From the NCBI RefSeq assembly GCF_943846705.1, contig NZ_OX044366.1, positions 2,046,001 through 2,110,000 on the forward strand: 64,000 nucleotides of DNA. The letters are read 5' to 3'. Of this stretch, positions 1 to 11,267 are shown in pieces. A program made the translations under genes and the position numbers. Position 1 is the stretch's first letter, and every line of letters starts with the position of its first letter. Origin of the DNA: an uncultured Pseudomonas sp. GTDB taxonomy: Bacteria > Pseudomonadota > Gammaproteobacteria > Pseudomonadales > Pseudomonadaceae. A model generated the notes under the pieces. It had not been told where the DNA came from and searched no databases. It saw nothing but the letters and a program-made list of their open reading frames with translations.

Positions 1-1322
1 AAGTGTCCGGTTCCGATCTGAAAACTTCCGCAGTGACTGAGCGTCTGGAAAGCTTCGGAGCACAGATTTTTATTGGTCACCGCGCCGAAAACGCCGAGCA
101 AGCCGATGTCCTGGTGGTCTCCAGTGCGATTAATACCAGCAACCCGGAAGTTGCTACCGCTCTGGAGCGGCGTATTCCGGTGGTGCCGCGCGCCGAGATG
201 CTCGCCGAATTGATGCGCTACCGCCACGGTATTGCCGTCGCCGGTACCCACGGCAAAACCACCACCACCAGCTTGCTGGCTTCGGTGTTCGCTGCCGGCG
301 GCCTCGACCCGACCTTTGTGATTGGTGGCCGGCTAAATGCAGCAGGCACCAATGCCCAGTTGGGCAGCAGTCGTTACCTGATTGCCGAAGCCGACGAAAG
401 CGATGCCAGCTTCCTGCATCTGCAGCCGATGGTCTCGGTCGTCACCAATATCGACATGGACCACATGAGCACCTACGGCGGTGACTTCAACAAGTTGAAG
501 GCCACCTTCGTCAAGTTCCTGCACAACCTGCCGTTCTACGGCTTGGCCGTGATGTGTGTGGATGACCCGTTTGTGCGTGAAATTTTGCCGCAGGTGTCGC
601 GCCCCATCGTCACCTATGGCTTTGATGAAGGCGCCGATGTGCGCGCCATCAATGTGCGCCATCAGGGCATGCAGACCTTCTTCACCGTGTTGCGCCGTGA
701 CCGTGAACCTTTGGATGTGTCGGTCAATATGCCCGGCAACCACAACGTCTTGAACGCCCTAGCGACCATCGCCATTGCCACCGATGAGGGCATCAGCGAT
801 GAGGCGATTATCCAGGGCCTGTCAGGCTTCCAGGGTGTCGGCCGGCGTTTCCAGGTGTATGGCGAGCTGCCGGTTGATGGCGGCAGTGTGATGCTGGTCG
901 ATGATTACGGCCACCACCCGCGCGAGGTCGCCGCGGTGATCAAGGCGGTACGCGCCGGTTGGCCGGAGCGCCGCCTGGTGATGGTCTACCAGCCGCACCG
1001 GTTTAGCCGCACCCGCGACCTGTATGACGACTTCGTGCAGGTCTTGGGCGAGGCCAACGTGTTGCTGCTGATGGCTGTCTACCCGGCGGGCGAAGAGCCG
1101 ATTCCGGGTGCCGACAGCCGTCAGTTGTGCCACAGCATTCGTCAGCGCGGCCAGCTCGACCCAATCTACATCGAGCGCGGTGTGGACCTCGCGCCGATCG
1201 TCAAACCACTGCTGCGTGCCGGCGACATTCTGCTTTGCCAGGGCGCTGGCGACATCGGCGGGCTGGCTCCGCAGTTGTTGCAAAGCCCGCTGTTCGCCGT
1301 CGCTGGAGGTCAATCGAAATGA
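1..1322 (+). CDS. murC: UDP-N-acetylmuramate--L-alanine ligase MurC (5'-truncated by window edge)
   Basis: Cytoplasmic ATP-dependent ligase adding L-alanine to UDP-MurNAc, the first step of the peptidoglycan stem peptide. The visible 440 or so residues contain the Mur-ligase P-loop GTHGKTTTT (about fragment residue 81), the EADESDASF motif and the C-terminal DYGHHP motif. The family is about 480 residues, so roughly 45 N-terminal residues, including most of the Rossmann UDP-binding start, lie left of the window. The GTG at base 3 is an internal valine codon, not a start. The stop overlaps the ddlB start (ATGA), as expected for translational coupling in the dcw cluster. Confidence 0.97.
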   Translation, partial: VSGSDLKTSAVTERLESFGAQIFIGHRAENAEQADVLVVSSAINTSNPEVATALERRIPVVPRAEMLAELMRYRHGIAVAGTHGKTTTTSLLASVFAAGGLDPTFVIGGRLNAAGTNAQLGSSRYLIAEADESDASFLHLQPMVSVVTNIDMDHMSTYGGDFNKLKATFVKFLHNLPFYGLAVMCVDDPFVREILPQVSRPIVTYGFDEGADVRAINVRHQGMQTFFTVLRRDREPLDVSVNMPGNHNVLNALATIAIATDEGISDEAIIQGLSGFQGVGRRFQVYGELPVDGGSVMLVDDYGHHPREVAAVIKAVRAGWPERRLVMVYQPHRFSRTRDLYDDFVQVLGEANVLLLMAVYPAGEEPIPGADSRQLCHSIRQRGQLDPIYIERGVDLAPIVKPLLRAGDILLCQGAGDIGGLAPQLLQSPLFAVAGGQSK

Positions 1323-2269
1323 GTGCCGAGCATTTGAAGAGCCAATACCCGGTCAGCGCCTTTGGTCGTGTGGCGGTGCTGTTTGGCGGCAAGAGCGCCG
1401 AGCGTGAAGTGTCGCTGAAGTCCGGAAATGCCGTGCTGCAAGCGCTGCTAGCCGCCGGCGTGGATGCCTTTGGTATTGATGTCGAGGCTGATTTTCTACA
1501 GCGCTTGAATGATGAAAAAATCGATCGTGCGTTTATCGTCCTGCACGGTCGTGGCGGTGAAGATGGCGCGATGCAAGGGTTGCTTGAGTGTGCCGGGATT
1601 CCTTACACCGGCAGCGGCATCCTGGCTTCGGCCTTGGCGATGGACAAGCTGCGCACCAAGCAGGTGTGGCAGAGCCTTGGCTTGTCGACTCCGCGCCATG
1701 CGGTATTGGCCTCGGCTGCTGATTGTGAAACGGCGGCAACTGATCTGGGCTTCCCGCTGATCGTCAAGCCGGCGCATGAAGGCTCCAGCATTGGCATGGC
1801 CAAGGTTGGTGATCTGCAGGCGTTGATTGCGGCCTGGCAGGATGCCAGTGGCTACGACTCGCAGGTGCTGGTTGAGCAATGGATCGCCGGGCCGGAGTTC
1901 ACCATCGCCGTGCTGCGCGGTGAGGTGCTGCCGCCGATTGCCCTGGGCACTCCGCACAGCTTTTACGACTACGACGCCAAGTACCTGGCCAATGACACCC
2001 AGTACCGCATTCCCTGCGGCCTGGATGCTGCGAAGGAAGCGGAGCTGGTGCAGCTCACCGCACGCGCGTGCGAAGCCGTCGGTATTCAGGGCTGGGCCCG
2101 TGCGGACGTGATGCAGGATGCCGATGGGCGTTTTTGGTTGCTGGAAGTCAACACGGTTCCCGGTATGACCGATCACAGCCTGGTGCCGATGGCGGCGAAG
2201 GCCGCAGGTCTGGATTTTCAACAACTGGTGTTGGCGATTCTTGCCGACAGCCTAGAAGCGCGGGGTTAA
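1319..2269 (+). CDS. ddlB: D-alanine--D-alanine ligase
   Basis: ATP-grasp enzyme joining two D-alanines for the stem-peptide terminus. The 316-residue product has the N-terminal VAVLFGGKSAEREVSLKSG signature, the ATP-grasp KPAHEGSSIGM segment and the C-terminal EVNTVPGMTDHSLVP metal/substrate loop. I take the ATG at 1319, which overlaps the murC stop in an ATGA and gives the normal family length. The same frame stays open upstream to 1127, but that part lies inside murC. It sits between murC and ftsQ, the usual order in Pseudomonas. Confidence 0.97.
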   Translation: MSAEHLKSQYPVSAFGRVAVLFGGKSAEREVSLKSGNAVLQALLAAGVDAFGIDVEADFLQRLNDEKIDRAFIVLHGRGGEDGAMQGLLECAGIPYTGSGILASALAMDKLRTKQVWQSLGLSTPRHAVLASAADCETAATDLGFPLIVKPAHEGSSIGMAKVGDLQALIAAWQDASGYDSQVLVEQWIAGPEFTIAVLRGEVLPPIALGTPHSFYDYDAKYLANDTQYRIPCGLDAAKEAELVQLTARACEAVGIQGWARADVMQDADGRFWLLEVNTVPGMTDHSLVPMAAKAAGLDFQQLVLAILADSLEARG

Positions 2270-2272
2270 CCC

Positions 2273-3148
2273 ATGACCGTCACCTTGCGTCACCAGCCAG
2301 GTTCTTCCCGCGCCCCCGTGCGCGGCAAGCCTGTGCAGCGCGGCGCCAGCCGTTTGGTGGCCAGGGAGCCGATCAGCCTGCGGGTGAGCCTGCCGAAAGC
2401 CCGTCTTCTCGGGTTTGGCGCCTGGCTCAAGCGTCTGACTTGGCCGCTGTTGCTGCTGGGCTTGGGCTACGGCACCTATGAGCTGTCATTGCGCGCCTTG
2501 CCCTATGCCGATCAGCCGATTGCCAAAATCAGCGTCGAGGGTGATCTCAGTTACGTCAATCAGCAGGCCGTACAGCAGCGCATTGCGCCTTACGCCAGCG
2601 CCAGCTTCTTCAGTGTTGACTTGCTGAGTATGCGCCGTGAGCTGGAGACGATGCCCTGGATTGCCAGTGCCCAAGTGCGCCGGGTATGGCCGGATCAACT
2701 GGTGGTGCGTCTGGAAGAACAATTACCGATTGCCCGCTGGGGCGATGAGGCGCTGCTGAACAACCAGGGCGAGGCATTCGCCCCGCAGGAGCTGGCGAAT
2801 TATCCACACCTGCCGCAGTTGTATGGCCCTAAGCGGGCGCAGCAGCAAGTGATGCAGCAATACCAGGTGATCAGCCAGATGCTGCGCCCCGTGGGCTTTT
2901 CCGTGGCGCGCCTGGAGTTGCGTGAGCGTGGTAGCTGGTTCCTCTCCACCGGACAGGGCATTGAGCTGCTGCTGGGACGTGACCACCTGGTGGAAAAAAT
3001 GCGGCGCTTCACCGCCATTTATGGCAAGGCCTTGAAAGAGCAACAAGCGAATATCGCGCGGATCGATTTGCGTTACGCCAACGGCCTGGCCGTGGCATGG
3101 CGTGAGCCGGTCGCGCCCACGGCGGCACCAACCGCTGTCGTGCAGTGA
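2273..3148 (+). CDS. ftsQ: Cell division protein FtsQ
   Basis: Bitopic inner-membrane divisome protein linking early and late division proteins through FtsB/FtsL. The 291 residues comprise a basic cytoplasmic tail, one membrane segment at about 56-72, a POTRA domain beginning near residue 82 (IAKISVEGDLSYVNQQAV) and a beta-rich periplasmic domain. It starts 3 bases after the ddlB stop and ends 20 bases before ftsA, consistent with one dcw operon. The long proline/arginine-rich cytoplasmic tail is typical of Pseudomonas FtsQ. Confidence 0.95.
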   Translation: MTVTLRHQPGSSRAPVRGKPVQRGASRLVAREPISLRVSLPKARLLGFGAWLKRLTWPLLLLGLGYGTYELSLRALPYADQPIAKISVEGDLSYVNQQAVQQRIAPYASASFFSVDLLSMRRELETMPWIASAQVRRVWPDQLVVRLEEQLPIARWGDEALLNNQGEAFAPQELANYPHLPQLYGPKRAQQQVMQQYQVISQMLRPVGFSVARLELRERGSWFLSTGQGIELLLGRDHLVEKMRRFTAIYGKALKEQQANIARIDLRYANGLAVAWREPVAPTAAPTAVVQ

Positions 3149-3168
3149 ATCAGGAGAAGGCAAGAGCC

Positions 3169-4416
3169 ATGGCAAATATGCAGAGCGGCAAGATGATCGT
3201 CGGTCTCGATATCGGTACCTCCAAGGTGGTGGCGTTGGTCGGTGAAGTGAATGCGGACGGCCAGCTGGAAATCGTCGGCATCGGTACCCATCCGTCGCGC
3301 GGCTTGAAAAAGGGCGTGGTGGTGAATATCGAGTCGACCGTGCAATCGATCCAGCGCGCCGTCGAAGAAGCCCAGCTGATGGCCGGTTGCCGTATCCACT
3401 CGGCCTTTGTCGGCCTGGCCGGTAACCATATCCGTAGCCTCAACAGCCACGGCATCGTCGCTATTCGTGATCGCGAAGTCAGTACGGCTGACCTTGAGCG
3501 GGTACTCGATGCCGCCCAGGCGGTGGCCATTCCAGCCGACCAGCGGGTACTGCATACCTTGCCGCAGGATTACGTGATCGATAACCAGGAAGGCGTGCGC
3601 GAGCCGCTAGGCATGTCCGGCGTGCGCCTGGAGGCCAAGGTGCACGTTGTCACCTGCGCCGTGAATGCCGCGCAGAATATCGAGAAGTGCGTGCGCCGTT
3701 GCGGCCTGGAAGTTGACGACATCATTCTTGAGCAGTTGGCCTCGGCCTATGCCGTGCTCACCGACGACGAAAAAGAGCTGGGTGTGTGCCTGGTCGACAT
3801 CGGCGGCGGCACCACCGACATCTGCATCTTCACCGAAGGCGCGATTCGCCATACTGCGGTGATTCCAATTGCCGGTGACCAGGTCACCAATGACATCGCC
3901 ATGGCCCTGCGCACGCCAACCCAGTATGCCGAGGAGATCAAGATTCGGTATGCTTGCGCGTTGGCCAAACTGGCCGGTGCGGGCGAAACCATCAAGGTGC
4001 CGAGCGTCGGTGATCGTCCGCCGCGTGATTTGTCGCGTCAGTCCTTGGCCGAGGTGGTTGAGCCACGTTATGACGAGTTGTTCACCCTGATTCAGGCTGA
4101 ACTGCGTCGCAGTGGTTACGAGGACTTGATCCCGGCCGGGATCGTCCTCACTGGCGGTACAGCGAAGATGGAAGGAGCCGTCGAGCTGGCCGAAGAAATT
4201 TTCCATATGCCGGTACGCCTGGGTATTCCCCAGGGTGTCAAAGGATTGGCCGACGTCGTGCGTAACCCCATTTATTCCACAGGTGTAGGCCTGTTGCTGT
4301 ACGGGCTGCAGAAGCAGGCCGACGGCGTTTCGATGTCTGCGCTTGGCAGCTACAGCGATGAACCCAAACAACCTGTTCTGGAACGGCTGAAACGCTGGGT
4401 CCAGGGCAATTTCTGA
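3169..4416 (+). CDS. ftsA: Cell division protein FtsA
   Basis: Actin-fold ATPase that tethers FtsZ filaments to the membrane. Of 415 residues, the visible motifs are phosphate-1 DIGTSKVVAL, phosphate-2 DIGGGTTDICIF, the adenosine motif GIVLTGGTAKMEG, and a C-terminal amphipathic membrane-targeting helix (VLERLKRWVQGNF). I chose the ATG at 3169, which follows an AGGAGAAGG ribosome-binding site, over the open frame beginning at 3145, which overlaps the end of ftsQ. ftsZ follows after 43 bases. Confidence 0.96.
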   Translation: MANMQSGKMIVGLDIGTSKVVALVGEVNADGQLEIVGIGTHPSRGLKKGVVVNIESTVQSIQRAVEEAQLMAGCRIHSAFVGLAGNHIRSLNSHGIVAIRDREVSTADLERVLDAAQAVAIPADQRVLHTLPQDYVIDNQEGVREPLGMSGVRLEAKVHVVTCAVNAAQNIEKCVRRCGLEVDDIILEQLASAYAVLTDDEKELGVCLVDIGGGTTDICIFTEGAIRHTAVIPIAGDQVTNDIAMALRTPTQYAEEIKIRYACALAKLAGAGETIKVPSVGDRPPRDLSRQSLAEVVEPRYDELFTLIQAELRRSGYEDLIPAGIVLTGGTAKMEGAVELAEEIFHMPVRLGIPQGVKGLADVVRNPIYSTGVGLLLYGLQKQADGVSMSALGSYSDEPKQPVLERLKRWVQGNF

Positions 4417-4459
4417 TTTTGCAGTAGGCGTTATAACTAGAAAGTAAAGGAGAGGGAAA

Positions 4460-5647
4460 ATGTTTGAACTCGTAGACAGCGCTCCAGCAAGCGCAGTTAT
4501 CAAGGTCATCGGCGTGGGCGGCGGCGGCGGTAATGCTGTCAATCACATGGCGAAAAACAACATTGAAGGCGTTGAGTTCATCTGCGCCAACACGGATGCG
4601 CAGGCGCTGAAAAACGTCGGTGCACGTACCGTCCTGCAGCTGGGTACGGCCGTGACCAAAGGCCTCGGCGCCGGTGCTAATCCCGAAGTCGGCCGCCAGG
4701 CGGCGATGGAAGACCGCGAGCGTATCGCTGAGGTGTTGCAGGGTTGCGACATGGTCTTCATCACCACCGGCATGGGCGGCGGTACCGGTACCGGTGCGGC
4801 TCCAGTCATCGCTCAGGTGGCCAAGGAAATGGGCATTCTCACCGTTGCGGTGGTGACCCGTCCGTTCCCGTTCGAAGGCAAAAAGCGCATGCTGATCGCC
4901 GAGGAGGGCATTCGCTCCCTGGCAGAAAGCGTTGACTCGCTGATCACCATTCCTAACGAAAAACTGCTGACCATCCTCGGTAAAGACGCCAGCCTGCTGT
5001 CGGCTTTCGCCAAGGCAGACGACGTACTCGCCGGTGCGGTGCGCGGTATCTCCGACATCATCAAGCGTCCGGGCATGATCAACGTCGACTTCGCCGACGT
5101 GAAAACCGTGATGAGCGAAATGGGCATGGCAATGATGGGCACTGGCTGCGCCAGCGGTCCGAACCGTGCACGTGAAGCCACCGAGGCGGCGATTCGCAAC
5201 CCGCTGCTGGAAGACGTCAACCTGCAAGGCGCACGCGGCATTCTGGTGAATATCACCGCCGGTCCTGACCTGTCCCTGGGTGAGTACTCCGACGTGGGTA
5301 ACATCATTGAGCAGTTCGCTTCCGAGCACGCCACCGTCAAGGTCGGCACCGTGATCGATCCGGACATGCGCGACGAGCTGCATGTCACCGTGGTTGCCAC
5401 TGGTCTGGGTGCGCGTATCGAGAAGCCGGTCAAGGTTATCGACAATACTGTGCAGGTTTCTGCCAGCGGCCACAGCAACGCAACCGCACCTGCGCGTAGC
5501 GAGCAAAGCGTCAATTACAAGGACTACGAGCGTCCCACCGTGCAGCGTCAAAGCCACGGCGGTGCGGCCACTGCGGCCAAGATGAACCCACAGGACGATA
5601 TGGATTACCTGGATATTCCGGCCTTCCTGCGTCGTCAGGCCGATTGA
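4460..5647 (+). CDS. ftsZ: Cell division GTPase FtsZ
   Basis: Tubulin homologue forming the division ring. The 395-residue protein shows the GTP-binding GGGTGTG loop (about 106-112), the T7 synergy loop NVDFADVKTVM, a variable linker rich in Ser/Ala/Gln from about 320, and the conserved C-terminal peptide (DYLDIPAFLRRQAD) that binds FtsA and ZipA. A strong purine-rich ribosome-binding site (AAAGGAGAGGGAAA) precedes the ATG, fitting the high abundance of FtsZ. Confidence 0.98.
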   Translation: MFELVDSAPASAVIKVIGVGGGGGNAVNHMAKNNIEGVEFICANTDAQALKNVGARTVLQLGTAVTKGLGAGANPEVGRQAAMEDRERIAEVLQGCDMVFITTGMGGGTGTGAAPVIAQVAKEMGILTVAVVTRPFPFEGKKRMLIAEEGIRSLAESVDSLITIPNEKLLTILGKDASLLSAFAKADDVLAGAVRGISDIIKRPGMINVDFADVKTVMSEMGMAMMGTGCASGPNRAREATEAAIRNPLLEDVNLQGARGILVNITAGPDLSLGEYSDVGNIIEQFASEHATVKVGTVIDPDMRDELHVTVVATGLGARIEKPVKVIDNTVQVSASGHSNATAPARSEQSVNYKDYERPTVQRQSHGGAATAAKMNPQDDMDYLDIPAFLRRQAD

Positions 5648-5689
5648 TGAAATGTATCAGGAGTATTAGGACGATTGGTGTTCAGCAAA

Positions 5690-5715
5690 GGCCGGTTCTG
5701 CTATCATCGCCGGCC
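5690..5715 (+). promoter_or_regulatory. ftsZ-lpxC intergenic inverted repeat
   Basis: GGCCGG (5690-5695) and CCGGCC (5710-5715) form a 6-bp inverted repeat with a 14-base spacer in the 112-bp gap between ftsZ and lpxC. No U-tract follows, so it is a poor intrinsic terminator. Two weak sigma-70 candidates lie nearby: a TATCAT at 5702-5707 inside the spacer, and TTGAAA (5720-5725) with 18 bases to TATAGC (5744-5749). lpxC is expected to have its own promoter here, but neither candidate is decisive. Confidence 0.25.
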
Positions 5716-5759
5716 ATTGTTGAAAACTATTCGCAACTAGTGCTATAGCGGTCCAATCC

Positions 5760-6671
5760 ATGATCAGACAACGCACCCTGAAGAACATTATCCGCGCCAC
5801 TGGCGTTGGCCTGCATTCCGGGGAGAAGGTATACCTGACCCTGAAGCCGGCCCCTGTGGACACCGGTATCGTGTTCCGTCGTACCGACTTGGACCCTGTC
5901 GTGGAAATTCCCGCGCGTGCAGGTAATGTCGGTGAAACCACCATGTCGACCACCTTGGTCAATGGTGATGTCAAGGTGGATACGGTAGAGCACCTGCTTT
6001 CGGCCATGGCTGGCCTGGGCATCGATAACGCCTACGTCGAGCTCTCCGCATCCGAAGTACCGATCATGGATGGCAGTGCTGGTCCCTTTGTATTCCTGAT
6101 TCAATCGGCAGGTCTGGAAGAGCAGGATGCCCACAAGAAGTTCATCCGTATTCTTCGCGAAGTCACAGTTGAAGAGGGCGACAAGCGCGCCACCTTCGTG
6201 CCTTTCGAAGGGTTCAAGGTGACCTTCGAGATCGATTTCGATCACCCGGTCTTTCGCAATCGCACCCAGTCGGCCAGCGTTGACTTCTCCAGCACGTCTT
6301 TCGTGAAGGAAGTGAGTCGCGCGCGTACGTTCGGTTTTATGCGTGATATCGAGTTCCTGCGTTCACAGAACCTGGCACTCGGCGGCAGCGTGGATAACGC
6401 CATCGTGGTGGATGAGTTCCGCGTGTTGAACGAAGACGGCCTGCGTTATGAGGACGAGTTCGTTAAGCACAAGATTCTCGATGCGATCGGCGATCTTTAC
6501 CTGCTAGGTAACAGCCTGATTGGCGAGTTCAAAGGTTTCAAGTCGGGGCATGCACTGAATAATCTTTTGTTGCGTACCCTGATCGAGCAGACCGATGCGT
6601 GGGAAGTTGTCACCTTCGACGACCCTAATACCGCGCCAATCTCTTACATGCGCCCGGTTGCGGCGGTGTAA
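5760..6671 (+). CDS. lpxC: UDP-3-O-acyl-N-acetylglucosamine deacetylase LpxC
   Basis: Zinc amidase catalysing the committed step of lipid A synthesis. The 303-residue protein has the zinc ligands His78 (TVEHLLSAM), His237 and Asp241 (VKHKILDAIGD), and the downstream SGHALNNLLL segment carrying the catalytic histidine. Length matches the family. It closes the dcw cluster and is followed by a strong terminator. In E. coli LpxC is degraded by FtsH through its C-terminus; the Pseudomonas protein is known not to be controlled that way, which nothing here contradicts. Confidence 0.97.
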   Translation: MIRQRTLKNIIRATGVGLHSGEKVYLTLKPAPVDTGIVFRRTDLDPVVEIPARAGNVGETTMSTTLVNGDVKVDTVEHLLSAMAGLGIDNAYVELSASEVPIMDGSAGPFVFLIQSAGLEEQDAHKKFIRILREVTVEEGDKRATFVPFEGFKVTFEIDFDHPVFRNRTQSASVDFSSTSFVKEVSRARTFGFMRDIEFLRSQNLALGGSVDNAIVVDEFRVLNEDGLRYEDEFVKHKILDAIGDLYLLGNSLIGEFKGFKSGHALNNLLLRTLIEQTDAWEVVTFDDPNTAPISYMRPVAAV

Positions 6672-6698
6672 CGCAATACCCTCCTTCTTTGTTTTCTG

Positions 6699-6724
6699 AG
6701 GCCACCCTAGGGTGGCCTTTTTTT
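6699..6724 (+). terminator. Intrinsic terminator after lpxC
   Basis: A perfect 20-base palindrome AGGCCACCCTAGGGTGGCCT (6699-6718) runs into seven consecutive T bases, 27 bases after the lpxC stop. This is a textbook rho-independent terminator and marks the end of the dcw/lpxC transcription unit. Confidence 0.9.
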
Positions 6725-6770
6725 ATCGATAAGCAATGCGGGTGGGCAGTACTCGGCCAGTCACTGCATG

Positions 6771-6803
6771 AGGCGAAAAATGCAGGCTGAGCATTTTTCG
6801 CCT
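6771..6803 (-). terminator. Long hairpin downstream of dciA
   Basis: AGGCGAAAAATGC (6771-6783) and its exact reverse complement (6791-6803) flank a 7-base loop, just after the dciA stop on the minus strand. The 13-bp perfect stem could terminate or stabilise the dciA transcript; there is no clear U-tract on the minus side, so simple intrinsic termination is not certain. Confidence 0.45.
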
Positions 6804-6808
6804 GCTGT

Positions 6809-7273
6809 TTAGTCGGCTGATTTGTCGCTTTGTGTGTGCTTGGCTAGGCGCTCGAGGGCGGCGCGCAGCTTGGGATCGCTGATGCCGTCGGCGGTGGCCT
6901 GGATGTTTTCCGCTGCGCTGCTGGACAGGCTGATTGTGCGACCTGGTGCGCGCCTTTCGGCAGTCGGAGGTTGCACCTTGAACAGGATCTTCGTTAAGGT
7001 CGCGAACTCTTCGAGTGACTGCAGCTGTTTCAGCAAGCGTTTTTGCTGATAGCGCAGGCGCGTGGCCCAGTGGCCATCGGTGATTATCAGCAGCAGGCAA
7101 CCCTCGCGCCATGATGCTACATGGCAGTGTTCGCGAGCAGCCGGCTGTAGCTGGCTTTCCAGTAAGTGCTGCAGACGATCAATGCGTTGCGCTTGATTGA
7201 ACAGCGCTTTCAGAGGCTTCGCTTCGCGCAACAGCGCGGCGGGAGCCCGGGCCGGCAAAGGACGAAATGTCAT
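6809..7273 (-). CDS. dciA: DUF721 protein, DciA-type replicative helicase loader
   Basis: The 154-residue product matches the DUF721 family in its central part (FNQAQRIDRLQHLLES... ASWREGCLLLIITDGHWATRLRYQQKRLL). The family was identified as DciA, the ancestral DnaB helicase operator in bacteria lacking DnaC/DnaI; Pseudomonas is one of the tested lineages. I chose the ATG at 7273 (MTFRPLPARAP), which leaves a short basic N-terminus; a longer frame to 7339 would run close to the divergent M23 gene. The C-terminal third is Ser/Ala/Lys-rich and looks disordered. Identification is from family pattern and synteny after lpxC. Confidence 0.8.
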   Translation of the reverse strand: MTFRPLPARAPAALLREAKPLKALFNQAQRIDRLQHLLESQLQPAAREHCHVASWREGCLLLIITDGHWATRLRYQQKRLLKQLQSLEEFATLTKILFKVQPPTAERRAPGRTISLSSSAAENIQATADGISDPKLRAALERLAKHTQSDKSAD

Positions 7274-7354
7274 GGCAGGACGCCTGATAAAGTGAGGCCG
7301 CCATGGTAGCAGAATCGCTGCTACCGGCTGTGGCTTCACCGTTAGGGGAAAGTT

Positions 7355-8281
7355 GTGCAGATCATTTTACTCAGTCGGCACCACGGTGCCGCACGCTCAA
7401 TTCGCCTGGATTCACGCGGGTTACTGTTGACGATATTACTGGCGCTGGCTGTCGCGCTCGCCAGTGGTGTGGCGGTAGGTGCCTGGTGGGCACCTGCCAC
7501 CGTGAGGGTGCAAGACGACACACAAATCAATCAGGTGCTGGATCAGCAGCGCGCTGAGGTCGGTGCCGTGCGCTTAGATGCGCAGCGTCAGTTGGATGCA
7601 TTCGCGGTGCATGTGGCCGAGCTGCAGGCGCGCCTGACGCGCCTGGATGCCCTGGGTGAGCGACTGACTGAATTGGCGGATCTGGATGCCAGTGAATTCG
7701 ACTTCTCGCTCAATGTCGGTCAGGGCGGTGCCGAAGATTCTTTGGGCGAGGCGGCTTATGCGCCACCGCAGTTTATGGATGAACTCGACCGCTTAAGCTT
7801 GCGCCTGGACAGCCGTGAGCAGTTATTGGAAGTGCTCGAGCAGTTGATCGGCGAGCGCCAACTGAGTGAGGCTGAATACCTTTCCGGTATGCCGGTGCGT
7901 CACGGCTACATGTCCTCATCCTTCGGTCGGCGCATACATCCGCTGACCGGGCGCAATACTCAGCACAAGGGTGTCGATTTTGCCGCCAAACCGGGCAGTG
8001 ATGTGGTGGCTGTCGCTGCTGGGGTGGTGAGCTTCTCCGGAGTCAAGTCGGGTTATGGCAATGTCGTTGAGCTCAGTCACGCAGACGGCTACACCACGCT
8101 GTATGCGCACAATCAGAGCAACCTGGTGCAGATCGGTGACCTGGTACAACGCGACCAGACGATTGCCAAGGTTGGGCGCACCGGGCGCGCCAGCGGCTAT
8201 CATGTGCACTTCGAAGTCACCAAGAATGGCCGGGTGGTCAATCCGGCCAGCTACATCGCCCGAGTTGGCGATGTCGAATAA
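7355..8281 (+). CDS. M23-family (LytM) metallopeptidase, membrane anchored
   Basis: Likely envelope-located endopeptidase or amidase activator acting on peptidoglycan. The 308-residue protein has one membrane segment at about 25-47, a coiled-coil stretch (about 60-170) and a C-terminal LytM domain with the zinc motifs HKGVDF (HxxxD) and YHVHFEV (HxH), so the catalytic site looks intact. The start is GTG at 7355, preceded by AGGGGAA at the right spacing. It lies directly before secA, as in other Pseudomonas, and is divergent from dciA. The substrate cannot be told from sequence. Confidence 0.85.
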   Translation: MQIILLSRHHGAARSIRLDSRGLLLTILLALAVALASGVAVGAWWAPATVRVQDDTQINQVLDQQRAEVGAVRLDAQRQLDAFAVHVAELQARLTRLDALGERLTELADLDASEFDFSLNVGQGGAEDSLGEAAYAPPQFMDELDRLSLRLDSREQLLEVLEQLIGERQLSEAEYLSGMPVRHGYMSSSFGRRIHPLTGRNTQHKGVDFAAKPGSDVVAVAAGVVSFSGVKSGYGNVVELSHADGYTTLYAHNQSNLVQIGDLVQRDQTIAKVGRTGRASGYHVHFEVTKNGRVVNPASYIARVGDVE

Positions 8282-8328
8282 CGCCGCTTTCCTCATTGGC
8301 GTTTCCGAGTAGAATGCCCACCTCGCAC

Positions 8329-8345
8329 GCAGCCTTAAGGGCTGC
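8329..8345 (+). promoter_or_regulatory. Hairpin in the secA leader
   Basis: GCAGCC (8329-8334) and GGCTGC (8340-8345) with a TTAAG loop form a small hairpin in the 117-bp M23-secA gap, about 54 bases before the secA ATG. There is no T-run, so it is not a terminator. It could shape the secA 5' UTR; in E. coli secA is regulated translationally via secM, for which I see no gene here. Confidence 0.3.
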
Positions 8346-8398
8346 ATGGGTCGCTGTTCAGTAGCCCTCAATCCATACGCCTGGAAGATCCTGTCGAT

Positions 8399-11131
<2,733 letters not shown>

Positions 11132-11193
11132 ACCGATCGTGTCGCATGGGTTGAGCCGGCAGTGAAGTTGGCTATGCTGGGCTCAGCTTGATT

Positions 11194-11228
11194 AACGCCG
11201 CGAACGGTCTGACCGCTCGCGGCGTTTT
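11194..11228 (+). terminator. Intrinsic terminator after secA
   Basis: AACGCCGCGA (11194-11203) pairs with TCGCGGCGTT (11217-11226), with an extra inner CGGT/ACCG pair, and ends in TTTT. It lies 62 bases after the secA stop and 40 bases before argJ, so argJ probably has its own promoter or depends on read-through. Confidence 0.8.
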
Positions 11229-11267
11229 ACCATCTCATTCTGTCCTACCACCTCTAGGAGCGTTCCC

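Noticed and set aside
4238..5557. 439-codon minus frame opposite ftsZ
   Set aside because: Antisense shadow of ftsA/ftsZ; no start signal, and the ftsZ frame is certain.
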